DNA from: Verrucomicrobiota bacterium | GTDB lineage: Bacteria; Verrucomicrobiota; Verrucomicrobiia; Opitutales; Opitutaceae | Length of the DNA stretch: 41,338 nucleotides | Assembly (NCBI GenBank): GCA_023430565.1 | Contig: JAEZAD010000157.1 | Coordinates: 1 to 41,338, forward strand | Reading direction: 5' to 3' | In this document: positions 25,379 through 34,603 of the stretch, piece by piece | Position numbering within the stretch: the stretch's first letter is position 1 | Layout: every line of letters starts with the position of its first letter | Notes under the pieces: model-generated | What the model was told of the DNA's origin: nothing | The model's database searches: none | Seen by the model: only the letters and a program-made list of their open reading frames with translations | Translations under genes and position numbers: made by a program

Positions 25379-27634
25379 TCACCGCGGCGGCACGTGTGTC
25401 GCGATTTTCCCCAGCGCCTCGTCCAGCAGTTGCACGCGCAACGGCTTCGTCAGGTGGATCGCAAAACCCGCCGCATGGCTCCGCGCAATGTCGCTCTCCA
25501 TGCCATAGCCCGTCAGCGCGATCCCCGTCAGCCCCTGCGTCGCGCGCAACTCCTCCATCAGTTCGTAGGCGTTTCCATCCGGCAAACCGATGTCGGAAAT
25601 CACGAAGTCCACGCGCTCCTTCTCCATCAACATCCGCGCCTCGGCCACCGTGCCGGCCGCGACCACCTCGTAGCGCCGCCGCATCAGCAATTGCTGCAGC
25701 GTCGAGCGGGTGGGGGCATGGTCCTCCACCAGCAACACGCGTCCGCGCAGCACCTGCGGCTGCGACGACACGCCATTGGCGGGATTCGGTTCCGCCGCCG
25801 GCTGAGGCTCGAGCGGCGAGCGCGTATCCGCCCGCAACAGCGGCAGCTCGATGATGAACTTCGCCCCCCGATTGCGCCCTTCGCTCGACGCATCGATCGA
25901 GCCGTGGTGCAGCTCCACCAGCATCCGCGAGATCGCCAGGCCCAGGCCCACGCCGCCAAAGCGATGCGAACCCGTCGGCCCCGCGTGATCGCCCTGCGAA
26001 AACGCATCGAAAATCCGCTCGATCTCCGCCGGCTCCAGGCCGATGCCGCTGTCCGTGATCTCCACCCGCACCTGGCTGCCGTCGCCAGGGACGCGCGTCT
26101 TGATCGAAATCTCGCCATAGTCGGGCGTGAACTTCACCGCGTTCTTCAGCACGTTCCAAAATATCTGCTGCAACCGCACCGAGTCGCCCAGCACCACCGG
26201 ATTGCCCGGCGCCAGGTCGATCGCGGGCACGATCTTCTTCGCCTCCAACTCGCCGCGCACCGTTGCGAGCGCATCGCGCAGGATCGCGTGCACGCTGTGC
26301 GAGCGCAGGTCCAGCAGCAGCTTCCCGCGCGTGATCCGCGTCAGATCGAGCAGGTCGTCGATCAGCCGCGCCTCGAGCTCCACGTTCTTGCGAATGGTCG
26401 CGAAATCGCTCCGCACGTTCTCCGGCAGCGCCGGGTCCTCCGCCGATTCACTCGCCAGCAGCAGCACCGGATTCAACGGCGTGCGCAGCTCGTGCGACAG
26501 CGCCGCCAGAAAATCGTCCTTCGCCCGCGACGCCGCCAGCGCCTCGTCGCGCGCCCGCTCCAGCTCCTTCTCCGTGCGCTTCGAGCTCGTGATGTCCTCC
26601 GTCACCGCGAGCGCCGACTCCACCACGCCCTGCGCGTTGCGGATGAACGCCACGCTGTTCCGCACCCACACGAAGCCGCCCTGCGGCCGGTCGTAGCGCA
26701 TCTCCGCCACGAACGACGCCCCCTCGCGCGCCGAATTTTCCATCAGGAACAAATGATGCCCCAGGTCCGCCGGATGGATGATGTCCTGCATCCGCAAATC
26801 CAATACCTTCTCGCGCGGCCGCCCGACGATCTCGCAGTAGCGGTCGTTCACCATCAGAAAACGCCCGCCCAGGTCCGTCTGCGCGATCCCGGCCCCGGCC
26901 TGCTGAAACACCGCCGACAGCCGCTCCTCGCTCGCCCGCAACGCCGAATGACTCGACTGCACCTGGTTCAACATCGAGTTGAACGCCTCCGTGAATCCGC
27001 CGATCTCGTCGTTGCTCAGCTTCACCGCCCGCACCGAATAGTCCTTCTGCTCGGACACCACGCGCGCCGTCTCCGCCAGATCGAGCACCGGCTGGGAAAT
27101 CAGCCGTTGAAACCAGTTCGACAGCAGCAACGCCACCACCCCCGAGCCCGCGATCAGCGCCAGCAGCACCAGCCCATAAACGCCCACCCGGCTGTAAACC
27201 TCCGCCAGATCGCCGAGCATATACAGCGTGCCCACGCGATTGCCGCCCTCCACCACCGGCTGAAAAACCGTCACGTGCCGCAGTTCGAAATGAATCCCGT
27301 CCGGCCCGGGCCGCAGCGGCGTTTCCGCGCCCGCGGGAAACGACACATACATCTGCCCGCTCTTGTCGAACAGCGCCGCCGCCGTCACTTCCTTCTCCGC
27401 GCGCAACCCCGACAGGATCTCCGCCGCGAGCTTCTCGTCGTCGTAGATCAACACCGCCGTGCTGTTCGCCGCGATGATCTCCGCCACCGTCGTCAAATGT
27501 CGCCGCGTCGTCTCGCGATAACTGTAGAGCTCGTAGGTGAGCAGCGCCAGCGACGCCAGCCCCAGCACCGCCAGACTCGTCAGCACGATGATGCCGACGA
27601 GCTTTCGCTTGATGGGTAGGTCGCGAAAACGCAT
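25379..27634 (-). CDS. CHASE8-HAMP-PAS hybrid histidine kinase with receiver (751 residues)
   Basis: TM1 (12-34) and TM2 (151-175) flank a periplasmic domain (35-150). HLTTVAEIIAANSTAVLIYD, then EKEVTAAALFDKSGQMYVSF, is the pattern of the CHASE8 sensor best known from the diguanylate cyclase YfiN/TpbB. HAMP (176-228), PAS (235-350), HisKA with His381 in LSHELRTPLNP, HATPase (NVLKNAVKFTP, DSGIGL, GVGLGLAIS) and a receiver with Asp681 (VISDIGLPDG) follow. The gene begins 6 bases after the YfiR-like gene, so the pair is probably co-expressed. No GGDEF domain is present: the output is phosphotransfer, not c-di-GMP synthesis. Confidence 0.92.
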   Translation of the reverse strand: MRFRDLPIKRKLVGIIVLTSLAVLGLASLALLTYELYSYRETTRRHLTTVAEIIAANSTAVLIYDDEKLAAEILSGLRAEKEVTAAALFDKSGQMYVSFPAGAETPLRPGPDGIHFELRHVTVFQPVVEGGNRVGTLYMLGDLAEVYSRVGVYGLVLLALIAGSGVVALLLSNWFQRLISQPVLDLAETARVVSEQKDYSVRAVKLSNDEIGGFTEAFNSMLNQVQSSHSALRASEERLSAVFQQAGAGIAQTDLGGRFLMVNDRYCEIVGRPREKVLDLRMQDIIHPADLGHHLFLMENSAREGASFVAEMRYDRPQGGFVWVRNSVAFIRNAQGVVESALAVTEDITSSKRTEKELERARDEALAASRAKDDFLAALSHELRTPLNPVLLLASESAEDPALPENVRSDFATIRKNVELEARLIDDLLDLTRITRGKLLLDLRSHSVHAILRDALATVRGELEAKKIVPAIDLAPGNPVVLGDSVRLQQIFWNVLKNAVKFTPDYGEISIKTRVPGDGSQVRVEITDSGIGLEPAEIERIFDAFSQGDHAGPTGSHRFGGVGLGLAISRMLVELHHGSIDASSEGRNRGAKFIIELPLLRADTRSPLEPQPAAEPNPANGVSSQPQVLRGRVLLVEDHAPTRSTLQQLLMRRRYEVVAAGTVAEARMLMEKERVDFVISDIGLPDGNAYELMEELRATQGLTGIALTGYGMESDIARSHAAGFAIHLTKPLRVQLLDEALGKIATHVPPR

Positions 27635-27640
27635 GGCGGT

Positions 27641-28225
27641 CTACTGCGGCTGCACGGTGTCCGCCACGCGTAGCAGCTTTGCACTGAGCGTCAATGACGC
27701 CTCTCGCGCCGCTGCGAGGTTCACCCGCAGACGCACCTTGTTGTTCGCCCCCCGATAAAGCTGCACCACGCCTCCTCGCTCGAGAAAATGATCGAAGTCC
27801 GCCACCGTGAGGATCGGCCGGCCCCGCAGCGCCTTCAGAATCGAGCCGCTGGCGCCCCGCTCGCTCGAGCTGATGAAAAGAAGATGGCTGGACGCTGCTT
27901 TGCCGGCATCGCGAAACCGCACGACCTCGATGCGATGCCCGTCGACCGTCTCGTGTTCCACCAGTTCGTCGAGCGCGCGTCCGAAGGGATCGTAGCCCAG
28001 AATTCCGATCACCAGCGGCGCATCCGGCTCCGCAAAAGCCCCCGCAGGCCACTCCACGAAATGCGCGAAATTGTAGAGCAACACCGCCTTCACCTCCGCC
28101 TCCTCGTGCAAGCCCGCCTCATGGCGAAGGCCCGAGGCCCCCGCACCCCATCCCAGGCCGCACGCCACGGCCACGGCCGCCCACCGCCTAAAGGCCGCAC
28201 AAAAAAATGTGGTGTGGAACTTCAT
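27641..28225 (-). CDS. YfiR-like periplasmic protein (DUF4154 type)
   Basis: YfiR is a periplasmic repressor of the CHASE8 cyclase YfiN in Pseudomonas. The 194-residue product has a signal peptide (about 1-31, Ala/Gly/Val-rich core). Then comes VKAVLLYNFAHFVEWPAGAF, the hallmark opening of the YfiR/DUF4154 family, followed by IGILGYDPFG, HLLFIS and GRPILTVADFDHFLERGGVV. The end LRVNLAAAREASLTLSAKLL is also typical. The ATG at 28225 (MKFHTTFF) is chosen as it starts the signal peptide directly. The next gene downstream codes for a CHASE8 kinase. That partner match supports a sensor-repressor role, which is inferred. Confidence 0.85.
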   Translation of the reverse strand: MKFHTTFFCAAFRRWAAVAVACGLGWGAGASGLRHEAGLHEEAEVKAVLLYNFAHFVEWPAGAFAEPDAPLVIGILGYDPFGRALDELVEHETVDGHRIEVVRFRDAGKAASSHLLFISSSERGASGSILKALRGRPILTVADFDHFLERGGVVQLYRGANNKVRLRVNLAAAREASLTLSAKLLRVADTVQPQ

Positions 28226-28300
28226 GTGCGGTGGAGCGCCGACATCCAATCAGACGCCCTCTGCGGGGGTCGAGCTGTGACTGAGCCCGCCGCCGGCGGC

Positions 28301-31300
28301 TTAATCGGACGACTCCCCGCTCTCAGCCGCTTTCATTCCACTCACCGCCGCCAACGCCGCGTCCAGCGCCTGCATCCGCACCGGCTTCGTCAGATGCTGC
28401 ACAAAACCTGCGCTCCGGCTCCGCGCAATGTCCTCCTCCATCCCATAGCCGGTGAGCGCGATTCCTTTCAACCCGTGCCGGTCGCGAAACTCCGCCATCA
28501 ATTCGTAACCGTTCCCATCTGGCAGCCCGATGTCCGAAATCAACAAATCGAATCCGCCCTCCTGCGCGAGCGATCGCGCCTCCGCCGCCGTCGCCGCGCT
28601 GCGCACGTCGTAACGCCGCCTCGCCAGCAAATGCTCCAGCGCCGCCCGCGTCGCCGCATGATCCTCGACCAAGAGGATGCGTCCCACGCTCGCGCGCACC
28701 GGCGCCGCCGCAGCCCCGCCTCCCGGCGCCTTCGCCCGCGCCGGCGGCTCGCTCACTCGCAACAACGGCAGCTCCACCCGGAACGTCGCGCCATGATCCC
28801 GGCCAGCGCTTTCCGCCGAGATTTTTCCGTGGTGCAACTCCACGACGCGCCGCGAAATCGCCAGCCCGAGCCCCAGCCCGCCGAAACGGTGCGACCCGCC
28901 ATGCCCCGCGTGATCGCCCTGCGAAAACGCGTCGAACACCCGCTCCAGCTCCTGCGGCGTGATGCCGATGCCCGTGTCCGAAACCTCCACGACCACGCGC
29001 TGCCGTTCCTCCTCCACCCGGCTCTCGATGCGCACGCGCCCTTCGATCGGCGTGAACTTCACCGCGTTCTTCAGGATATTCCAAAACACCTGCTGCAACC
29101 TCACCGGATCGCCCTGCACCCGCTGCGGGTCGTCCGAAAGCGCCACCGTCAATGCGATCCGTTTCGCCGCAAACTCCGCCCGCACCGTCGCCAGCGCGTC
29201 ATTCACCACCGCCGCCAGCTCCGTCGGACGCAGGTCCAGCGCGAGCTTCCCGCGCGTGATGCGCGTCAGGTCCAGCAAGTCGTCGATCAACCGCGCCTCG
29301 AGCTCCACGCTCTTGCGAATCGTGTCGAAATCCGCGCGCGTCTGCGGCGGCAGCTCCTCGTCCCCCGCCGCCTCGCTCGCCAGCAGCAGCACCGGGCTCA
29401 ATGGCGTGCGCAGCTCGTGCGAGAGCGCCGCGAGGAAATCGTCCTTCGCCCGCGACGCCGCGACCGCCTCGTCGCGCGCCCGCTCGAGCTCCATCTCGGC
29501 GCGTTTGCGCTGCGTGATGTCCGCCAGCACCGCCACCAGGCCCGTGATCACACCGTCCGCCGTCCGCTCCGGCACGAACACCACGTGGCCCCACCGCCGC
29601 GAACCGCGTATCGGGATTTCCATCTCAAACTCCACCCGCTCGCCCGCCAGCGCGCGGTCCATCCGCTCTCGCGCCGCCTCGTAGGCCTCCGCCCCGGCCA
29701 CGTCGCTGACGTGCCTCCCCACGATTTCCTGCGGCGTCAGTCCATAACGCTCCGCATACGAGCGGTTGACGAAACGATACCGATGCTGGTGGTCGAGCTG
29801 GGCGAGAAACACCGACGCGTGATCCGTCACCAGCCGCAGCTGTTCCTCGCTCTTCCGCAGCGCCTGCTCCGCGACTCGCCGCTCCGTCACATCCACGAGG
29901 ATGCACACCGCCCCGCGCACCGAGCCGTCCTCCGCCAGCAGCGGTGTCGAACTCCCGTAAACCCACGTCGATGTGCCATCGGCGAAGCGGAACTCGAAAT
30001 CCTCGTTCCACACCGGCTGTTTCGTCCGGATCGCCTTGCGCAGCGGCAGTTCGTCGTGCGGCAGCCGCTTCCCAAGGCGAAAAATTTCCACCACCCGCTC
30101 CGCGGCGGTGTTCTGCGGGCGCAACGACATGTTTTCGCCCGGCGCCATGCGCATCATCGTGTAGGCGGTGGCATTCCCCGTCACCCGCGTGCAGTCGGGA
30201 TCGTGCGCCATCCAAATCCCCGCCGGCGCCACCTGCGTCAGCACCTCGATCTCCTGGCGCCGCGCCCGCTCCGCGTTGCGACTCGCATGCATCGCCTGCT
30301 CCGCCCGGCGCCGGTCCTCGATATCCACGCACGATCCAATAAAACCCGCGAACTCGCCCCCCTCCTCGCGCGGCACCCCGCGGCTCAACAGCCAGCGATA
30401 CTCCCCGTCGTGCCGCCTCAACCGATACTCCATGCTGAACGGCTCCCGCGCCGCGAACGTCGTGTCGAAGGTCCGCCACACCCGCTCCGCATCCGCCGGA
30501 TGCACGCTCCCCACCCAGCCTTCATTCAACTCCTCCTCCAGCGTCTTGCCCACGAACTCCAGCCACGGACGGTTGCACCACACGCAGCGCTTCGCCGCAT
30601 CCGTCATCCAGATCAACACCGGCGCGTTGTCCGCCGCCGTCTGAAAACGCTCCTCCGTCTCCCGCAACTTCGCCGCCGCCCGCTTCCGCTCCGTCACGTC
30701 GATCACCACGCCCAGCCCGCACCCCGGCCGCCCCGCCTCGTCGAACACGATCGTCGCAAACACATCCACCCAGCCTTCCGTTCCATCCTTCCGCCGGAAT
30801 CGCCGCTCCCCCGCAAACGACGGCGCGTCGCCCCGCACCAGCTTGTCCGCCACCGCTTCGTCCGTCGGCAGTTCGTCCGCGGGCACCAGTGCCCGCCAGT
30901 TCCGCCCCGGCAACTCGTCGGCCGAAAACCCGAGCAGCCGCGCCAGCGCCGCGTTCGCCCGCACGATCCGGCCATCCAGATCGCACTCGAAAATCCCCAC
31001 CGACGCCTGCTCGAAAATCGCCCGATAGCGGCCTTCCGCCACGCTCACCCGCTCCGCGGAATCGCGTCGCATCGCGGCGAGCTGCAGGTGCGCGCCGATC
31101 CGCGCCAGCAGCTCCCGCGCACTGAACGGCTTCGTCAGATAATCGTCCGCCCCCGTATCCATTCCGTCGGCACGCGACTCCGCGCCCGCGCGCGCCGACA
31201 GCAGCACCACCGGCACGTCCCGGGTCGCCGCCTCCGCCCGGAGGGCCTTCGTCAGCGCCACGCCATCCATCCCCGGCATCATCACATCCGCGAGCACCAG

Positions 31301-33340
31301 GTCCGGTTTCCAGGTCCGCGTGAGTTCGAGCGCCGCCGCCCCTTCCGCCACCGCGCGCACGTCGAAACGTTCGTGCAACAGCCGCGCCAGATACTCGCGC
31401 ATGTCGGCATTGTCGTCCGCCACGAGCACCCGCGCGCGCGGTCCCGGCGCCGCCCCGCCCGCCGGTGCGCCGTCGGACTCCGGCCGCCAGCCCAGCGTTT
31501 CCTCCACATACGCTTCGCCGCGCACCGCCGTCGATGCGAGTTCGCGCGCCGCGCCGATCCGCTCGTCCGGCAGGTGCGCCCGTCCACGCGGAATGGATAC
31601 GATGAACGTCGAGCCTTCGCCCGACGCGCTCTCGAGCCCGACGCTGCCGCCGTGCAGCCGCGTCAATTCCTGCACCAGTGCAAGTCCGATCCCCGAGCCT
31701 TCATGCGTCCGGCTGAACGCATTTTCCATCCGCTGAAACCGCTTGAACACGTCCTCCCGATGCTCCGGCGCAATGCCCGCCCCCGTGTCGCGCACCCGCA
31801 GCTCGAACCGGTCCGGCAGCATTCGCAAATGCACCAGGATCTCCCCGCGCGCCGTGAATTTGTAGGCGTTGGACAGCAGGTTGAAGACGATCTTCTCCCA
31901 CATGTCGCGATCGACATACGCCGGCTCGGGCACCGGCTCGCACGCCACGACCAACTGCAACCCCGCCTTCTCGATCGCCGCGCGAAACACCGCCGCCAGT
32001 TCGGTCGTGAGCTCCGCCAAATCCACCGGTTCGTAGCTCGCCTCCAGCCGGCCCGCTTCGAGCCGCGAAAAATCCAGCAGCGAATTCACGAGCTTCAACA
32101 GCCGCAGGCTGTTGCGATGCGCCACTTCGATCCGCCGGCGCGCCGGCTCCGACACCTCCGCCCCAACGCCTCCCGCCAGCAACTCTTCCAACGGCCCCAA
32201 CATCAACGTCAGCGGCGTCCGAAACTCATGGCTCACGTTGCTGAAAAAATCCGTCTTCGCTCGATCCAGCTCCGCGAGCGCCTCCGCCCGCCGCCGCTCC
32301 TCCGCCAGCGCGTGCGCGTTGGCCACCGCCGTCGCCACCTGCCCGGCCATCAGGCCGAGAAACCCTTGGTAATCGTTGTCCAGCGGACGCCGCGGACTCG
32401 TCCCGCTCACGATGAAACCATACGGCACCGCCTCCCCCGGCCGCGCAATCGGCAGCACCATCGCCGTGTGCACCGGCTCCGGCCACGGACCGGCCCGCAC
32501 CGCGCCCAACGCCTCCGTCAGCCCTTCCCGCACAACCGGTTTTCCCGTCCGCACCGCCTCCCGGAAATTCCACGGATCGTCCCCTTCGGTCGTCGATATA
32601 TCGATGCTCTCCGGCGCCGCCCGCGCCGCCGGCTCGATGCCCATCGACGCCACCCGCCGGGCTACCCGCCCTTTCGGGTCCAGCAAATACAGCAGCGCGA
32701 ACGGCACATCGTGGCGGTTCTCCGCCAGCACCTCCGCCGCGACCCGGCACGCCGCCTCCGCCGTCTTTGCCTCCGGCCCGCGCGCCCCGAGATCGCGCAA
32801 GGTCCGCAACCGCCGCTCGCCCACCACCTGCGCCGTCGTCTCCGTGATCGCTGTGAACACCCCGCCGACGCTCCCGTCCTCGATCCGCGTCGGCGCAAAC
32901 GAAAACGCGAAATAGCACTCCTCGTTGTAGCCATGCCGCCGCAACACCAGCAGGAGGTCGTCCGCCCACGACGCCTGACCCGTCGCCTCCACGCTTTCGA
33001 GAATCGGCCGGATGTCGCTTTCCCAAATCTCCGGCCACACCGTGATGTAACTCTCGCCCAACGCCCACGGATGCTTCGCCCCGACGATCGGCGCATACGC
33101 GTCGTTGTAGAAATACAACCGCTCCCGTCCCCAGATGATGCAGATCGGATGCCGCGACGCCAAACAGATGCTCAACGCCGTCCGCAAACTCTGCGGCCAC
33201 GCCTCCACCGGCCCGATCGCCCGCTGCGACCAATCGATCGCCCGCAGAATCGCCCCCGCCTCCCCACCACCGTAAAACGGATCGCTCGCCGTCGGCGACG
33301 CGCTTGCCGGTCCGCGCGTTCTCTCCGTCGGCCCCGCCAT
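28301..33340 (-). CDS. Giant hybrid kinase with two kinase cores and two receivers (1679 residues)
   Basis: Domains in order: N-terminal PAS-like (45-170, WSQRAIGPVEAWPQSLRTAL), GAF (190-345), first HisKA with His371 in VSHEFRTPLTLMLGPLEELL, first HATPase (NLLSNAYKFTARGE, GSGIGLALV), first receiver with Asp685, four PAS domains (about 775-1290), second HisKA with His1308 in LSHELRTPLSP, second HATPase (NILKNAVKFTP, GLGLGLAIS) and second receiver with Asp1603. No TM helix is seen, so it should be cytosolic. The two cores are of different subtypes: the second closely resembles the CHASE8 kinase core, the first does not. Start ATG 33340 lies one base past the preceding kinase gene. All catalytic residues look intact; inputs and targets are unknown. 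Confidence 0.92.
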   Translation of the reverse strand: MAGPTERTRGPASASPTASDPFYGGGEAGAILRAIDWSQRAIGPVEAWPQSLRTALSICLASRHPICIIWGRERLYFYNDAYAPIVGAKHPWALGESYITVWPEIWESDIRPILESVEATGQASWADDLLLVLRRHGYNEECYFAFSFAPTRIEDGSVGGVFTAITETTAQVVGERRLRTLRDLGARGPEAKTAEAACRVAAEVLAENRHDVPFALLYLLDPKGRVARRVASMGIEPAARAAPESIDISTTEGDDPWNFREAVRTGKPVVREGLTEALGAVRAGPWPEPVHTAMVLPIARPGEAVPYGFIVSGTSPRRPLDNDYQGFLGLMAGQVATAVANAHALAEERRRAEALAELDRAKTDFFSNVSHEFRTPLTLMLGPLEELLAGGVGAEVSEPARRRIEVAHRNSLRLLKLVNSLLDFSRLEAGRLEASYEPVDLAELTTELAAVFRAAIEKAGLQLVVACEPVPEPAYVDRDMWEKIVFNLLSNAYKFTARGEILVHLRMLPDRFELRVRDTGAGIAPEHREDVFKRFQRMENAFSRTHEGSGIGLALVQELTRLHGGSVGLESASGEGSTFIVSIPRGRAHLPDERIGAARELASTAVRGEAYVEETLGWRPESDGAPAGGAAPGPRARVLVADDNADMREYLARLLHERFDVRAVAEGAAALELTRTWKPDLVLADVMMPGMDGVALTKALRAEAATRDVPVVLLSARAGAESRADGMDTGADDYLTKPFSARELLARIGAHLQLAAMRRDSAERVSVAEGRYRAIFEQASVGIFECDLDGRIVRANAALARLLGFSADELPGRNWRALVPADELPTDEAVADKLVRGDAPSFAGERRFRRKDGTEGWVDVFATIVFDEAGRPGCGLGVVIDVTERKRAAAKLRETEERFQTAADNAPVLIWMTDAAKRCVWCNRPWLEFVGKTLEEELNEGWVGSVHPADAERVWRTFDTTFAAREPFSMEYRLRRHDGEYRWLLSRGVPREEGGEFAGFIGSCVDIEDRRRAEQAMHASRNAERARRQEIEVLTQVAPAGIWMAHDPDCTRVTGNATAYTMMRMAPGENMSLRPQNTAAERVVEIFRLGKRLPHDELPLRKAIRTKQPVWNEDFEFRFADGTSTWVYGSSTPLLAEDGSVRGAVCILVDVTERRVAEQALRKSEEQLRLVTDHASVFLAQLDHQHRYRFVNRSYAERYGLTPQEIVGRHVSDVAGAEAYEAARERMDRALAGERVEFEMEIPIRGSRRWGHVVFVPERTADGVITGLVAVLADITQRKRAEMELERARDEAVAASRAKDDFLAALSHELRTPLSPVLLLASEAAGDEELPPQTRADFDTIRKSVELEARLIDDLLDLTRITRGKLALDLRPTELAAVVNDALATVRAEFAAKRIALTVALSDDPQRVQGDPVRLQQVFWNILKNAVKFTPIEGRVRIESRVEEERQRVVVEVSDTGIGITPQELERVFDAFSQGDHAGHGGSHRFGGLGLGLAISRRVVELHHGKISAESAGRDHGATFRVELPLLRVSEPPARAKAPGGGAAAAPVRASVGRILLVEDHAATRAALEHLLARRRYDVRSAATAAEARSLAQEGGFDLLISDIGLPDGNGYELMAEFRDRHGLKGIALTGYGMEEDIARSRSAGFVQHLTKPVRMQALDAALAAVSGMKAAESGESSD

Positions 33341-33341
33341 G

Positions 33342-34424
33342 TCACACCGCCTTCGCCGCCGCCGGATCCGCCGTCGCAGGCAGCACAAAGTAAAAGACCG
33401 AACCGCCTTCCGGCGCCTCCTCGTAGCCGCACCGCCCGCCTTCGAGTTCCACCAGCCGGCGCACGATCGGCAGCCCCAGGCCTCGCGGCGCGCCCATTTC
33501 ATGCAGCCGGTGGAACGGATGAAACAGCGCCGCGCGTTTCGCCGGCGGCACCGTCCCGCTGTCCTTCAGCCAGAACCGCACCCCGCCATCATTCGCCGCC
33601 CAGCCCGCCGCGATCTTCACGCCGGCGCCGCCGTGCTGCAGGGCGTTGCGCAGCAAATTCGTCCACACGACTTCCATCCACGCCTGATGCCCGACCACCT
33701 CCGGCCATTCGTCCGGCTGCTTCAGCGTCGCCCCGGCCTTCGCCAGCGCATGCTCGACCCGCTGAAACGCCGCCCAAAACGCATGGCTCATCTTGAACCG
33801 CTGCGCCGGCTCCTGCGTCACCGCCGATTTCGCCACGAAGCTCATCCGCTCGATCAACTTCACGAGACCGTCCGTCGAATCCAGGATCGGCTGCGTGAGC
33901 GGCACGTCCTGCGGCGCGTCCTCCGCCAGGATTTCCCGCAACATCTCCGTCGTCGTCACGATCCCGCCCAGCGGCGTCCGCAGATCGTGCGCCACCCGAA
34001 ACCCAAACGCCCCCATGTCACCGCGCAGCCGCGCATTTTCCCGCCGCAAGCGATGCTGCGCCAGCACGCCGCGAAAAACGCGCTCCACCAGTCCCGCCTG
34101 CCAGTCCTCCCGCGCCACCACCTCCGCCCCCTCCGCGCCTGCGATCGCCGGCGGCGCGCCGAAAATCACGATCGCCCACCGCGGCAATCCACCCGCATCC
34201 ACCGCCTTCTGCGCCCGCCCGAGCGTCTCCACGTCCGGATTGCACAGCAGCAGCAACTCCTCCCCGCGATCCGCCGCCGCCGGCGCCTCGTCCAGCGAAG
34301 CGATCGCCTGCATCGCCACGCCGGGAAACGCCAGTTGCGCCGCCTGCGCCGCGATCGCGACGAATTCCTGGTCGTTGCCCAATCGCAGGATCGGGGAAAT
34401 GAGCGAAGCCGTGGCCATGGTCAT
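33342..34424 (-). CDS. Small histidine kinase with receiver-like N-terminus (360 residues)
   Basis: The C-terminal part is a kinase: HisKA with His146 in FRVAHDLRTPLGG, the ATP-binding N-box TNLLRNALQHGG, LKDSGTVPP in the G1 place and GLGLPIVRRLVELEGG. The first 125 residues have the alternating strands and helices of a receiver (ILRLGND, ELLLLCNPD, RWAIVIFGAP) but no phospho-acceptor Asp in the expected strand-3 place, so this is probably a pseudo-receiver or phosphate-independent sensor. Starts at 34424 or 34418 (MTMATAS) are equally possible. It ends one base before the giant kinase start, so both are translated from one message. Confidence 0.85.
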   Translation of the reverse strand: MTMATASLISPILRLGNDQEFVAIAAQAAQLAFPGVAMQAIASLDEAPAAADRGEELLLLCNPDVETLGRAQKAVDAGGLPRWAIVIFGAPPAIAGAEGAEVVAREDWQAGLVERVFRGVLAQHRLRRENARLRGDMGAFGFRVAHDLRTPLGGIVTTTEMLREILAEDAPQDVPLTQPILDSTDGLVKLIERMSFVAKSAVTQEPAQRFKMSHAFWAAFQRVEHALAKAGATLKQPDEWPEVVGHQAWMEVVWTNLLRNALQHGGAGVKIAAGWAANDGGVRFWLKDSGTVPPAKRAALFHPFHRLHEMGAPRGLGLPIVRRLVELEGGRCGYEEAPEGGSVFYFVLPATADPAAAKAV

Positions 34425-34603
34425 GCGGGTCGAAAAAATCTCGCGCTTGCCGTTGCGCCCGCCAGCCAGCCAGCGCGACGTCCTTCCGGCCTGCGCGGGG
34501 CGAAACGGGAAGGAGTCCGCGACCTTGCGCCGCTCGCGCGGCGGCGACAACGCCGTTTTGCGTCAATGCACCCGCATTCTCCGGCTGGACCCGTGCTGCC
34601 CAT

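Noticed and set aside
27788..33796. A 2002-codon open frame on the plus strand opposite the kinase cluster
   Set aside because: It is Arg/His/Pro/Gln-rich low-complexity sequence and runs antisense to genes with clear conserved domains. It arises from the C-ending codon bias of the real genes.
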